A DNA stretch of 5,420 bases, from NCBI GenBank assembly GCA_031278255.1, contig JAITKU010000043.1:1-5420 (forward strand). Reading direction: 5' to 3'. The stretch comes from Eubacteriales Family XIII. Incertae Sedis bacterium. Its GTDB lineage: Bacteria > Bacillota > Clostridia > Peptostreptococcales > Anaerovoracaceae. Under the pieces are notes generated by a model that was given only the letters and a program-made list of their open reading frames with translations, ran no database searches and was not told the DNA's origin. The stretch's first letter is position 1, and every line of letters begins with the position of its first letter. Position numbers and translations under genes: made by a program. Shown in pieces: positions 1 to 5,378 of this stretch.

Positions 1-15
1 GCCCCTCAAAACATA

Positions 16-186
16 GGCGTCAGTGGGGGATTGCTCATTTTCCCCGCGCTTTAGCGCGGCCGGAAAATGGGACAGCGAAGTGAACCGCAGGTGAACGGAG
101 GAGTGAGGCGAAGCCGAACGTTGCACCCACCACCGGCAGCTTGGAAAGCCAGAACCCGCCGCCTGTAGAGACGGGGGACTGACGCC
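16..186. repeat. Non-coding structured element bounded by a 9-bp inverted repeat
   Basis: The stretch downstream of dctQ has no credible reading frame. It is bounded by a perfect 9-bp inverted repeat, GGCGTCAGT at 16-24 and ACTGACGCC at 178-186. Each arm is followed on its inner side by a G-rich run (GGGGGA at 25-30; GGGGG at 173-177). Inside are a very strong hairpin (36-69) and a directly repeated GTGAAC (80-85 and 91-96). A small GGC-GAA-GCC hairpin lies near 107-115. The text resembles dispersed palindromic intergenic repeats or MITEs seen in many Clostridia-like genomes. It could equally be a folded RNA of about 170 nt with a closing stem. No target-site duplication is evident outside the arms. 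Orientation and identity are unknown, and the call rests on base-pairing potential alone. Confidence 0.4.
36..69. other. Strong GC-rich hairpin downstream of the TRAP operon
   Basis: CATTTTCC (36-43) pairs with GGAAAATG (62-69), and CCGCGC (44-49) pairs with GCGCGG (54-59). The loop is TTTA (50-53), with a two-base CC bulge at 60-61, giving a 14-bp interrupted stem. Neither strand has a T-tract directly after the stem, so it is not a canonical intrinsic terminator. It could still protect the 3' end of the dctMPQ transcript or act as the core stem of a repeat element. Confidence 0.6.
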
Positions 187-214
187 GTCGTTCAACACAA
201 AGACCGTGCGCGCG

Positions 215-745
215 TCAAAGCTGCGGCGTCGTGTCCTCCGCCCCGGCGTCCGCGCCGTTTCGGAAAATCGTGGCAAAGGAATGGATCATATCCACGGTGA
301 GAATCAGCGCAAAGAGCAACAGGCCCAAAGACGCGACATAATAGAAGGGATAGAGGGGCATCATCAGCACGCTCGTCTTGGCGCCCGATACGGAGAGCAT
401 CCGAAACGCGTGATAAAAGCACGCGTAAGCCAAGGCGTAACAGACGCCCGTGGAAATCAAATCCCCAAGGGCCCAGATAATGCTTCTCGGCAGCCTCGGG
501 AAGAAATTTATGATGAAATCCACGCGCACGAGGCCTTTCTTATACTGTGCGTAGGGCAGGGCGTAGAATACGAGAAGCCCCATCAGCATCTGCACGAGTT
601 CATAGCTGCCGAAAACCGGATTGCTCAAGAAATACCGGCCGACAACATCGACGCAGATCAGCGCCATCATGCCGAACATGAGACACGAACACACGCCGCC
701 GCCGATACCGGCCAGCCACCGTTGCGCTTTGTCGATAATTTTCAT
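215..745 (-). CDS. dctQ: TRAP transporter small permease subunit, DctQ family
   Basis: This is the small integral membrane subunit of a TRAP transporter. It bridges the substrate-loaded binding protein and the DctM channel subunit. The 176-residue product has the usual length and four hydrophobic spans at about residues 14-36, 48-66, 93-115 and 134-156. The family signature is visible around residues 33-52: D33-V-V-x-R37-Y38, then N42-P43, then G46 and E49-L50. The C-terminal tail is short and hydrophilic. I chose the ATG at 745 because the protein then begins MKIIDKAQRWLAG, as DctQ proteins usually do. The reading frame stays open upstream to 802, and an in-frame TTG lies at 769. The ribosome site is poor: AAAGGA (761-766) sits 15 nt from the ATG, and a weak GGAT (751-754) sits 5 nt away. 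It is the last gene of the operon, 88 nt after dctP. The family is clear; the substrate is not. Confidence 0.93.
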   Translation of the reverse strand: MKIIDKAQRWLAGIGGGVCSCLMFGMMALICVDVVGRYFLSNPVFGSYELVQMLMGLLVFYALPYAQYKKGLVRVDFIINFFPRLPRSIIWALGDLISTGVCYALAYACFYHAFRMLSVSGAKTSVLMMPLYPFYYVASLGLLLFALILTVDMIHSFATIFRNGADAGAEDTTPQL

Positions 746-769
746 GCGATATCCACGCCGTCCTTTCAA

Positions 770-799
770 CGGCGGGACGGACGAGCGCCCGCCCCGCCG
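770..799 (-). promoter_or_regulatory. GC-rich hairpin in the dctP-dctQ gap
   Basis: CGGCGGG (770-776) is the reverse complement of CCCGCCG (793-799), with a 16-nt loop. A competing register pairs 771-776 with 788-793. On the minus-strand transcript it lies between the dctP stop and the weak dctQ ribosome site. No T-run follows it, so it is not a typical terminator. It could stabilise the upstream dctP message or reduce dctQ translation. A role is inference. Confidence 0.4.
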
Positions 800-833
800 C
801 AATTTCGATCACCGCCGCAAAGCGGCCCTGGCG

Positions 834-1952
834 TCAAGCATTGCTGTTGATCTTTTCGAGCAGTTCGACGTATGTGTCGAGGATACCCTGCCCGTCGTAG
901 CCGACCTTGTCCATATCCGAAATCCATTGCGCGTTCACGGCTTCGGCCGCCCTGTGAATGGTGTCGATCTCCGCATCGGTAAAGGCCGAGGTCTTGGCGC
1001 CCGCTTCCCTGTAGAGTTTGATACCCTCATCGACATCCGCGGTCCACGCGTCGCTGAACGCATAGGAGGCTTCCCGTCCGCTCATATCGTCCATGACCTT
1101 CTTCAGATCGTCCGGCAGCGAATCGTAAGCCTCGGGACGCATGAGGACGAAGGCGCAGAAACGATAGATCTGCGTTTCCACGACGCTGCCCGTGACCTCC
1201 GAGAGCTTGTAGGTCCGGAAGGTCGTGATATCGGTGAGCATACCGTCGAGTACGCGCTTTGAAAGCGATTCGTAGACCTCCGAGGCGTGCTGGCTGATGG
1301 GTTCCGCGCCGAGTTCCTTGATGAGGATCGACGGATAGGTACCCTGCACGCGAAGCTTCATACCCTTGAGATCATCGAGGGATGTGATGTCCTTTCCTCC
1401 CTTTGCGCTTGCAAAGTAATACGGGCAGGCGTTGTGGAGCATGAGCGGATGCAAGCCCTCAAATTCTTTCTGCATGAGGTCCGTCTGCTCCCAGAGATCG
1501 TAGAGCAGATCGGTGCCGGCTCTGGCGGTCGGGATATCGAGCAGGGGCAGGTTCGTTCCCTCCATGACGGGGAAACGCCCGGAGAACATGGCGGGACTCG
1601 CCCATGCGATATCGCTGACGCCGAGTTTCAGATTGTCGATGATATCCGGCACGGCGCCGAGTTGACTCGACGGAAACAGCTTGATAACAATGCGACCGTT
1701 CGATGCCTCCTTGACATCTTCTATCCATTGCGACAGAAATTTGCCCGTGGTGGCGTCCTTTGAATCCGGGATATCCATCTTGAATTCGTAGACGGTATCA
1801 TCCGCCGCCGCGTTTTGGGACACATCCCCGTCCCCGCCCGCGGAAGCGTTTTCACCGTTGTCCGCGGCATTGCCGCCGCCCCCGCAAGCCGTAAGGCCGA
1901 GCGAGATTGCCAAAACAAGAGCCCATAAAATCGCGATCCTTTTCTTGGTCAT
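834..1952 (-). CDS. dctP: TRAP transporter solute-binding lipoprotein, DctP family
   Basis: This is the extracytoplasmic receptor that binds the solute with high affinity and hands it to DctQM. The 372-residue product starts with a short basic stretch (K3, K4, R5) and a hydrophobic core. The lipobox L20-T21-A22-C23 predicts cleavage before C23 and membrane anchoring through a lipid. A Gly/Asn/Ala-rich linker follows to about residue 50. The DctP fold then shows FPSSQLG at 93-99 (family form YPxxQLG). KLRVQG at 199-204 contains R201, which aligns with the arginine that in characterised DctP proteins pairs with the ligand carboxylate. SEVYESL at 224-230 leads into VLDGM. I prefer the ATG at 1952 because AAGGAGG lies 8 nt upstream. 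The frame also has an ATG at 1958 (too close to the ribosome site) and a TTG at 1970. R201 favours a carboxylate ligand, but the exact substrate cannot be called. Confidence 0.95.
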   Translation of the reverse strand: MTKKRIAILWALVLAISLGLTACGGGGNAADNGENASAGGDGDVSQNAAADDTVYEFKMDIPDSKDATTGKFLSQWIEDVKEASNGRIVIKLFPSSQLGAVPDIIDNLKLGVSDIAWASPAMFSGRFPVMEGTNLPLLDIPTARAGTDLLYDLWEQTDLMQKEFEGLHPLMLHNACPYYFASAKGGKDITSLDDLKGMKLRVQGTYPSILIKELGAEPISQHASEVYESLSKRVLDGMLTDITTFRTYKLSEVTGSVVETQIYRFCAFVLMRPEAYDSLPDDLKKVMDDMSGREASYAFSDAWTADVDEGIKLYREAGAKTSAFTDAEIDTIHRAAEAVNAQWISDMDKVGYDGQGILDTYVELLEKINSNA

Positions 1953-1960
1953 GTGCATTT

Positions 1961-1967
1961 CCTCCTT
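1961..1967 (-). promoter_or_regulatory. Strong ribosome binding site of dctP
   Basis: CCTCCTT on the plus strand reads AAGGAGG on the coding strand, a near-complete Shine-Dalgarno. Its 8-nt spacing selects the ATG at 1952 over the in-frame ATG at 1958 and TTG at 1970. It is much stronger than the dctQ site, as expected if the binding protein is made in excess over the permease. Confidence 0.85.
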
Positions 1968-1981
1968 CAACTATACTCCAC

Positions 1982-1998
1982 TTGCGCACAAGGCGCAA
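1982..1998 (-). promoter_or_regulatory. Intercistronic hairpin between dctM and dctP
   Basis: TTGCGC (1982-1987) pairs perfectly with GCGCAA (1993-1998) around a 5-nt loop. On the transcript it lies in the 59-nt gap after the dctM stop and just before the dctP ribosome site. There is no T-tract, so read-through into dctP is expected. A hairpin here could protect the 5' end of a processed dctP-dctQ message, or partly attenuate. The pairing is seen; the role is inferred. Confidence 0.5.
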
Positions 1999-2011
1999 TC
2001 GGCCGACTCGG

Positions 2012-3313
2012 TTAATGCAGTATGCCCGGCAACCACAACGATATCTGCGGGAAGAATATGACAATCAAAATACACAGGAAAATCGCGCCGACAAAGGGCA
2101 TCGTTCCGCTGAAGATCTTTTGCATCGGAATATCTTTCGCCATGCCCGCGACGATGTATACGCTCATCCCGACGGGCGGCGTCATAAGCCCCTGATCGGA
2201 GGCCAGCACCATCAAAACGCCGTACCAGATGGGGTCAAAGCCCAGCGTCTGCATGATGGGCAGGAAGATCGGCGCCGTCAAGAGGATGATGGCCAGACAA
2301 TCCATGATACATCCGAGCAGCATGAATATGATCATGATGAATACGACGATGATGTATCGATTGATCGGGAGGTCGCCCACGAATTCGGCCAGCAACATCG
2401 GCAATTCCGTCGCCGTCATAAAATAGTTGAACGCGTAAGCGCCGAGAATGACCTGAAAGATCATAGCCGTCGTATTGGCGCTTTCGAGCAGGCATTGCTT
2501 CAGCGCCGAAAAGCTGAAACGGCGCATGACGATCATGAATATGAGACCGATGGCGGCGCCGATGGCGGCCGCCTCGTTTGCGGTGAACACACCCGCGAAC
2601 ATGCCGCCTATGACGGCGATGAACAGGAGGGCGACAGGACCCACGCCCTTGACGGAAACCATGCGCTCCCGCCACGTGAAGCTTTCGTGCGCGGGCGCCG
2701 CGTCTTTCCGCAGCTTGCAGATCAGCACGACGGTTACGCAGTAGAGGAACGCGAGGATGATGCCGGGGATGATACCCGAGGCGAACAGCTTGCCGATCGA
2801 CTGTTCGGCGACGAGACCGTAGACGATGAACACGGTGGAGGGCGGGATCAGCACGCCGAGCGTACCGCCGGCGACAATGCTCCCCGTCGCGAGCCCGTCG
2901 TCGTAACCGTGCTTGCGCATCTCGGGCAGCGCGACGGTCGTGAACGTAGCCGTAGTGGCGATCGTGGAGCCGCAGATGGCCGAGAAGCCGGCCGCTGAAA
3001 TAATGGTCGCGACGGACAGGCTGCCGGGCAGCCACGTGAACCATTTGCGCGCCGCGTCAAACAGGCCGGAGGTAATGCCCGAGTGAAAGCCGAATTGTCC
3101 CATGAGTACGAACAGCGGGATAACCGAGAGCGAGAAGCTCGCGGCCTGCGTGAAAGGAACCGTCCTGAAGATCGCAAACGCGGCGCCCACATCGACGCAG
3201 TAGGCGTAACCGATAAAGCCGACGAGGAACATGGACATGCCTATATTCACGCCGAGCAAAATCAAGCCCACCATGACGGCAATGCCGATCAGTCCGACCG
3301 CAAACAGACTCAT
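2012..3313 (-). CDS. dctM: TRAP transporter large permease subunit, DctM family
   Basis: This is the membrane subunit that forms the ion-coupled solute pathway of the TRAP system. The 433-residue product is the normal length for an unfused DctM and is hydrophobic almost throughout, with roughly a dozen membrane segments. Family motifs are plain. GSTIATTATFTTVALPEM (115-132) is followed by KHGYDDGLATGSIVAGGTLG (134-153). LIPPS (155-159), EQSIGKLF (170-177), a GxxMDxxA block (334-341), and TPPVGMSVY (378-386) follow. The last block to the C-terminus (KDIPMQKIFSG onward) is typical. The start MSLFAVGL is supported by AGGAG 7 nt upstream and matches the usual short DctM N-terminus. It is the first gene of the operon, ahead of dctP and dctQ, whereas most TRAP operons place the binding protein first. 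The nearest promoter is at 3411-3439. Confidence 0.96.
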   Translation of the reverse strand: MSLFAVGLIGIAVMVGLILLGVNIGMSMFLVGFIGYAYCVDVGAAFAIFRTVPFTQAASFSLSVIPLFVLMGQFGFHSGITSGLFDAARKWFTWLPGSLSVATIISAAGFSAICGSTIATTATFTTVALPEMRKHGYDDGLATGSIVAGGTLGVLIPPSTVFIVYGLVAEQSIGKLFASGIIPGIILAFLYCVTVVLICKLRKDAAPAHESFTWRERMVSVKGVGPVALLFIAVIGGMFAGVFTANEAAAIGAAIGLIFMIVMRRFSFSALKQCLLESANTTAMIFQVILGAYAFNYFMTATELPMLLAEFVGDLPINRYIIVVFIMIIFMLLGCIMDCLAIILLTAPIFLPIMQTLGFDPIWYGVLMVLASDQGLMTPPVGMSVYIVAGMAKDIPMQKIFSGTMPFVGAIFLCILIVIFFPQISLWLPGILH

Positions 3314-3314
3314 T

Positions 3315-3325
3315 CTCCTACTCCT
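3315..3325 (-). promoter_or_regulatory. Doubled ribosome binding site of dctM
   Basis: CTCCT occurs twice (3315-3319 and 3321-3325), giving two AGGAG cores on the coding strand. The upstream copy is 7 nt from the ATG at 3313 and is the functional candidate. The nearer copy is only 1 nt from the start and probably too close. Confidence 0.7.
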
Positions 3326-3381
3326 ATTAACAACGATTTTTGTACAATGATATGCCGCAAAGAGCCGCCTTGCCTTGCAAA

Positions 3382-3393
3382 AACATCGATGTT
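3382..3393. promoter_or_regulatory. Perfect 12-bp palindrome, candidate operator for dctMPQ
   Basis: AACATCGATGTT is its own reverse complement. It lies just downstream of the dctM promoter, roughly 11-22 bases after the predicted transcription start. A repressor bound there would block early elongation. TRAP operons are often controlled by GntR-type or two-component regulators, but no regulator gene is present in this window and the site matches no consensus I can name with certainty. Confidence 0.4.
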
Positions 3394-3410
3394 ACGTCGT
3401 TTCGCGTTTT

Positions 3411-3439
3411 ATTATAAGCGGCATACGCATACAATTCAA
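3411..3439 (-). promoter_or_regulatory. Sigma-70-type promoter of dctMPQ
   Basis: On the minus strand TTGAAT (3434-3439) and a perfect TATAAT (3411-3416) are separated by exactly 17 bp. Transcription would start near 3404, leaving a leader of about 90 nt before dctM. An inverted repeat CATAC/GTATG (3428-3432 and 3440-3444) brackets the -35 hexamer. Confidence 0.65.
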
Positions 3440-3444
3440 GTATG
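3428..3444. promoter_or_regulatory. Inverted repeat bracketing the dctM -35 box
   Basis: CATAC (3428-3432) and GTATG (3440-3444) are inverted around a 7-bp centre that contains the -35 hexamer at 3434-3439. GCATAC is also directly duplicated at 3421-3426 and 3427-3432. The placement suits a transcription factor site that competes with RNA polymerase. Arms this short can occur by chance. Confidence 0.3.
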
Positions 3445-3546
3445 TACACGCAGGGTTTTCAGACAAAATATCGCTCATGATTGCTACAATTGTTGGAATT
3501 TCAATATATTGTTTGGAAAAAATTTTGAACAAATGTCATAATAAAA

Positions 3547-3575
3547 TTGCATTATGCAGCATTATGCGATATAAT
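3547..3575 (+). promoter_or_regulatory. Transposase promoter
   Basis: TTGCAT (3547-3552) and a perfect TATAAT (3570-3575) are 17 bp apart. Transcription would begin near 3582, about 35 nt before the ATG at 3618. The -35 matches consensus at only three positions, so the promoter may be moderate. The spacer contains a tandem 9-bp repeat. Confidence 0.6.
3549..3567 (+). repeat. Tandem GCATTATGC repeat inside the transposase promoter
   Basis: GCATTATGC occurs at 3549-3557 and again at 3559-3567, a 10-bp period or about one helical turn. Each copy is itself nearly palindromic (GCAT-T-ATGC). The pair fills the spacer between the -35 and -10 boxes, so a protein bound there would block the promoter. 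Autoregulation by the transposase is one possibility. Confidence 0.5.
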
Positions 3576-3605
3576 TCACATATGGAAATATTGCAATTGT
3601 AATAC

Positions 3606-3610
3606 GGAGG
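3606..3610 (+). promoter_or_regulatory. Ribosome binding site of the transposase
   Basis: GGAGG lies 7 nt before the ATG at 3618, which is near-optimal spacing. It supports this start and shows that the gene keeps good translation signals. Confidence 0.8.
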
Positions 3611-3617
3611 CGCGGGT

Positions 3618-5378
3618 ATGTATCTCAAAAAAATGACGAATAAGGCGACGGGCAGGACCTACCTGACGATCGCGCGCGGCTATCGCGACCCGGAGACGGG
3701 TGTGACGACATCCAAGAGTATCAAGCCCCTCGGCTATCTGGACGAACTCGAACGGACCTATGCGGACCCCATCGCGCATTTCAGGCGGATGGCCGCGGAA
3801 ATGACCGAGGCAGACAAGTCGGAAAGGCAGGCTTTCGTTATCGCCGCGAACCCGAACGAGACCCTGACGCCGGGCGCCGACAACCGCAAGAACTTCGGCT
3901 ACATCGCAATCCTGAAGGTATTCTGCGAACTCGATCTGCACAGTTTTTTCCTCAACCGGCAGCGAAACAGGGGGCTCCCTTACAACACGAGCGCGATCAT
4001 GCAGTTTCTCGTATTCTCGCAACTCTTGTCCCCCGCAGAGGCAAGCTTCGACGACCGGAAGCGCTGTTTTTTTGAGCGCTTTGATTTCTCGCAGCGCGAA
4101 CTGTATGAAAGCTTCGCGTACTTCACGGCCCTGGCGGAGGAGGTGCAGCGCCACATACACGACCGGCTTACGCAAAGCTGTCGCGGAAACGATAAGAGCG
4201 TTTATTACAATGTAACCAATTACTATTTTGAAATCAGCGAGGCGGACAAGCGCGGGAAAGGGCTTTCCGCAAAGGATTCACGGTCCAATCCCATCGTGCA
4301 GATGGGACTCGCCGCGGACGCGGAGGGTCTGCCGATCGCCTACAAACTCTATGCGGGGAACGAAAACGACATATCCACGCTCAGGCCCGCGCTCGACGAA
4401 TGGAAGCGCGAATACGGCGTGAAACGCGTGATCATCGTGGCGGACAAGGGCATAAACAGCAGCGACAACATACACAGCCTGCGGGCGGAAAACAGCCCGG
4501 ACAGCTATGTGGTGGGTTTTTCGGCGAGAGGCGGTTCCAAGGAATTTCGCGAATACGTGCGCAGCGCGACGGGGTATCGCCGAAAAAACATGCCCGCCGC
4601 CCGGGAAAACGACGATTCGGATTTCTATTCCGAGTTCAAAATCAAGTCGAGGAAATACCTGCGAAGTTCCGACGCGGACGGCGGCGCGCAGAGAGCGGCG
4701 CGCGAGAAACAGGTCGTATTTTTCAGCAAACAATACGCCGAGAAAGTCAAGGCGACCAGGGCGGAAGCGGTGGCCAAGGCAAAGGATCTGGTCGCGAATC
4801 CGAACGCCTACAATCGCGCGACTTCGCAGGATGCCGCCAAATACGTGAAAGACCTCCTCTTCGACAAGGAAACGGGCGCGATCTTGACGGACGGCGAACA
4901 CGTCCCCTTGTTCGACGCGGGAAAACTGGAGGCGGACGAACGCTACGACGGGTATCATGCCGTCGTCACAAACGAAACCGGCCGTATCGACGCTTGGATC
5001 GTCGATACCTATCGGGGCCTGCGGCGCATCGAGAAATTCTTCGCGTGCGACCGGAGCGCGCGGCCCGCATATGTTTCGCGGGAACATTTTATCGGCGCGC
5101 ACTTCCTCTCCCGCTTCATCGCCCTCGCGATCGTGCGCGTCCTGCAAAAGAAGCTCGCCCGGCAATATTCCGTCGAAGAAATCCTCGAGAATCTGCGGAG
5201 GATCGAATGCTGCAACGAGCAGGAAAATCTGTACCTGTTTCTGCACAGGAGCGCCGTATCCGACGCGCTCGGCAACGCACTCGGGATCGATTTCACGAAA
5301 AAGAGAATGCGCCTGTCGGATATCAAACGGGCGCTCGGAAAGGCCAAGAGACACAGCGACCCGCGCGACGCCCCCTGA
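3618..5378 (+). CDS. IS1634-type DDE transposase, probably catalytically inactive (D to N)
   Basis: The 586-residue product is full length for the group, which cuts and joins DNA with an RNase H-like DDE domain. The N-terminus (MYLKKMTNKATGRTYLTIARGY) and the block DNRKNFGY (88-95) are typical. So are NPIVQMGL (224-231), GLPIAYKLYAGNEND (237-251) and VIIVADKG (271-278). EKQVVFFSKQYAEK (363-376) and AAKYVKDLLFDKETG (406-420) continue the match. D276 is the second catalytic aspartate. E472 in YRGLRRIE (465-472) is the glutamate, and Y465 and E472 fit the IS4-group spacing with R479 at the usual lysine place. The D276-E472 gap fits the beta-strand insertion of this group. The first aspartate should sit in YYDVTNYYFE, but here residue 198 is asparagine (AAT, 4209-4211). 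The region after E472 also looks about three residues short compared with relatives I remember. There is no frameshift or stop. The family is clear; inactivity is inferred from N198. Confidence 0.9.
   Translation: MYLKKMTNKATGRTYLTIARGYRDPETGVTTSKSIKPLGYLDELERTYADPIAHFRRMAAEMTEADKSERQAFVIAANPNETLTPGADNRKNFGYIAILKVFCELDLHSFFLNRQRNRGLPYNTSAIMQFLVFSQLLSPAEASFDDRKRCFFERFDFSQRELYESFAYFTALAEEVQRHIHDRLTQSCRGNDKSVYYNVTNYYFEISEADKRGKGLSAKDSRSNPIVQMGLAADAEGLPIAYKLYAGNENDISTLRPALDEWKREYGVKRVIIVADKGINSSDNIHSLRAENSPDSYVVGFSARGGSKEFREYVRSATGYRRKNMPAARENDDSDFYSEFKIKSRKYLRSSDADGGAQRAAREKQVVFFSKQYAEKVKATRAEAVAKAKDLVANPNAYNRATSQDAAKYVKDLLFDKETGAILTDGEHVPLFDAGKLEADERYDGYHAVVTNETGRIDAWIVDTYRGLRRIEKFFACDRSARPAYVSREHFIGAHFLSRFIALAIVRVLQKKLARQYSVEEILENLRRIECCNEQENLYLFLHRSAVSDALGNALGIDFTKKRMRLSDIKRALGKAKRHSDPRDAP

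Larger units (their letters stand above)
3314..3617. other. Divergent AT-rich intergenic region between dctM and the transposase
   Basis: This 304-bp spacer is visibly richer in A and T than the genes on both sides, especially from about 3445 to 3600. It holds the dctM promoter and leader (minus strand, about 3313-3440) and the transposase promoter (plus strand, 3547-3575). It also holds several palindromes: AACATCGATGTT (3382-3393), ACAATTGT (3486-3493), CAATATATTG (3502-3511) and ATTGCAAT (3590-3597). The left end of the insertion element should fall here. I could not fix its inverted repeat because the right end is outside the window. The short open frames that cross the spacer have no ribosome site and no recognisable product. 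Confidence 0.7.

Noticed and set aside
36..69. Intrinsic terminator for the TRAP operon or a plus-strand gene
   Set aside because: The stem is strong but no T-tract follows on either strand; A and T runs are inside the stem itself.
72..165. Possible cobalamin riboswitch, from a B12-box-like stretch near 147-160
   Set aside because: The 5' core and the pairing that should surround the box are not convincing, and the plus-strand reading would point into the 3' end of dctQ rather than to a target gene.
1..214. tRNA, T-box, 6S, SRP, RNase P or group II intron RNA
   Set aside because: None of their diagnostic core motifs could be found on either strand.
206..850. 214-codon open frame on the plus strand across dctQ
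   Set aside because: It is antisense to dctQ, has no recognisable domain and no convincing ribosome site.
1907..2998. 363-codon open frame on the plus strand across dctM
   Set aside because: The product is very rich in His, Asp, Arg and Gln, a typical antisense shadow of a hydrophobic gene, and DctM on the other strand is unambiguous.
3421..3617. CRISPR array in the repeat-rich spacer
   Set aside because: The repeats are 6-10 bp with no regular spacer units and there are no cas genes; they fit promoter or operator sites.
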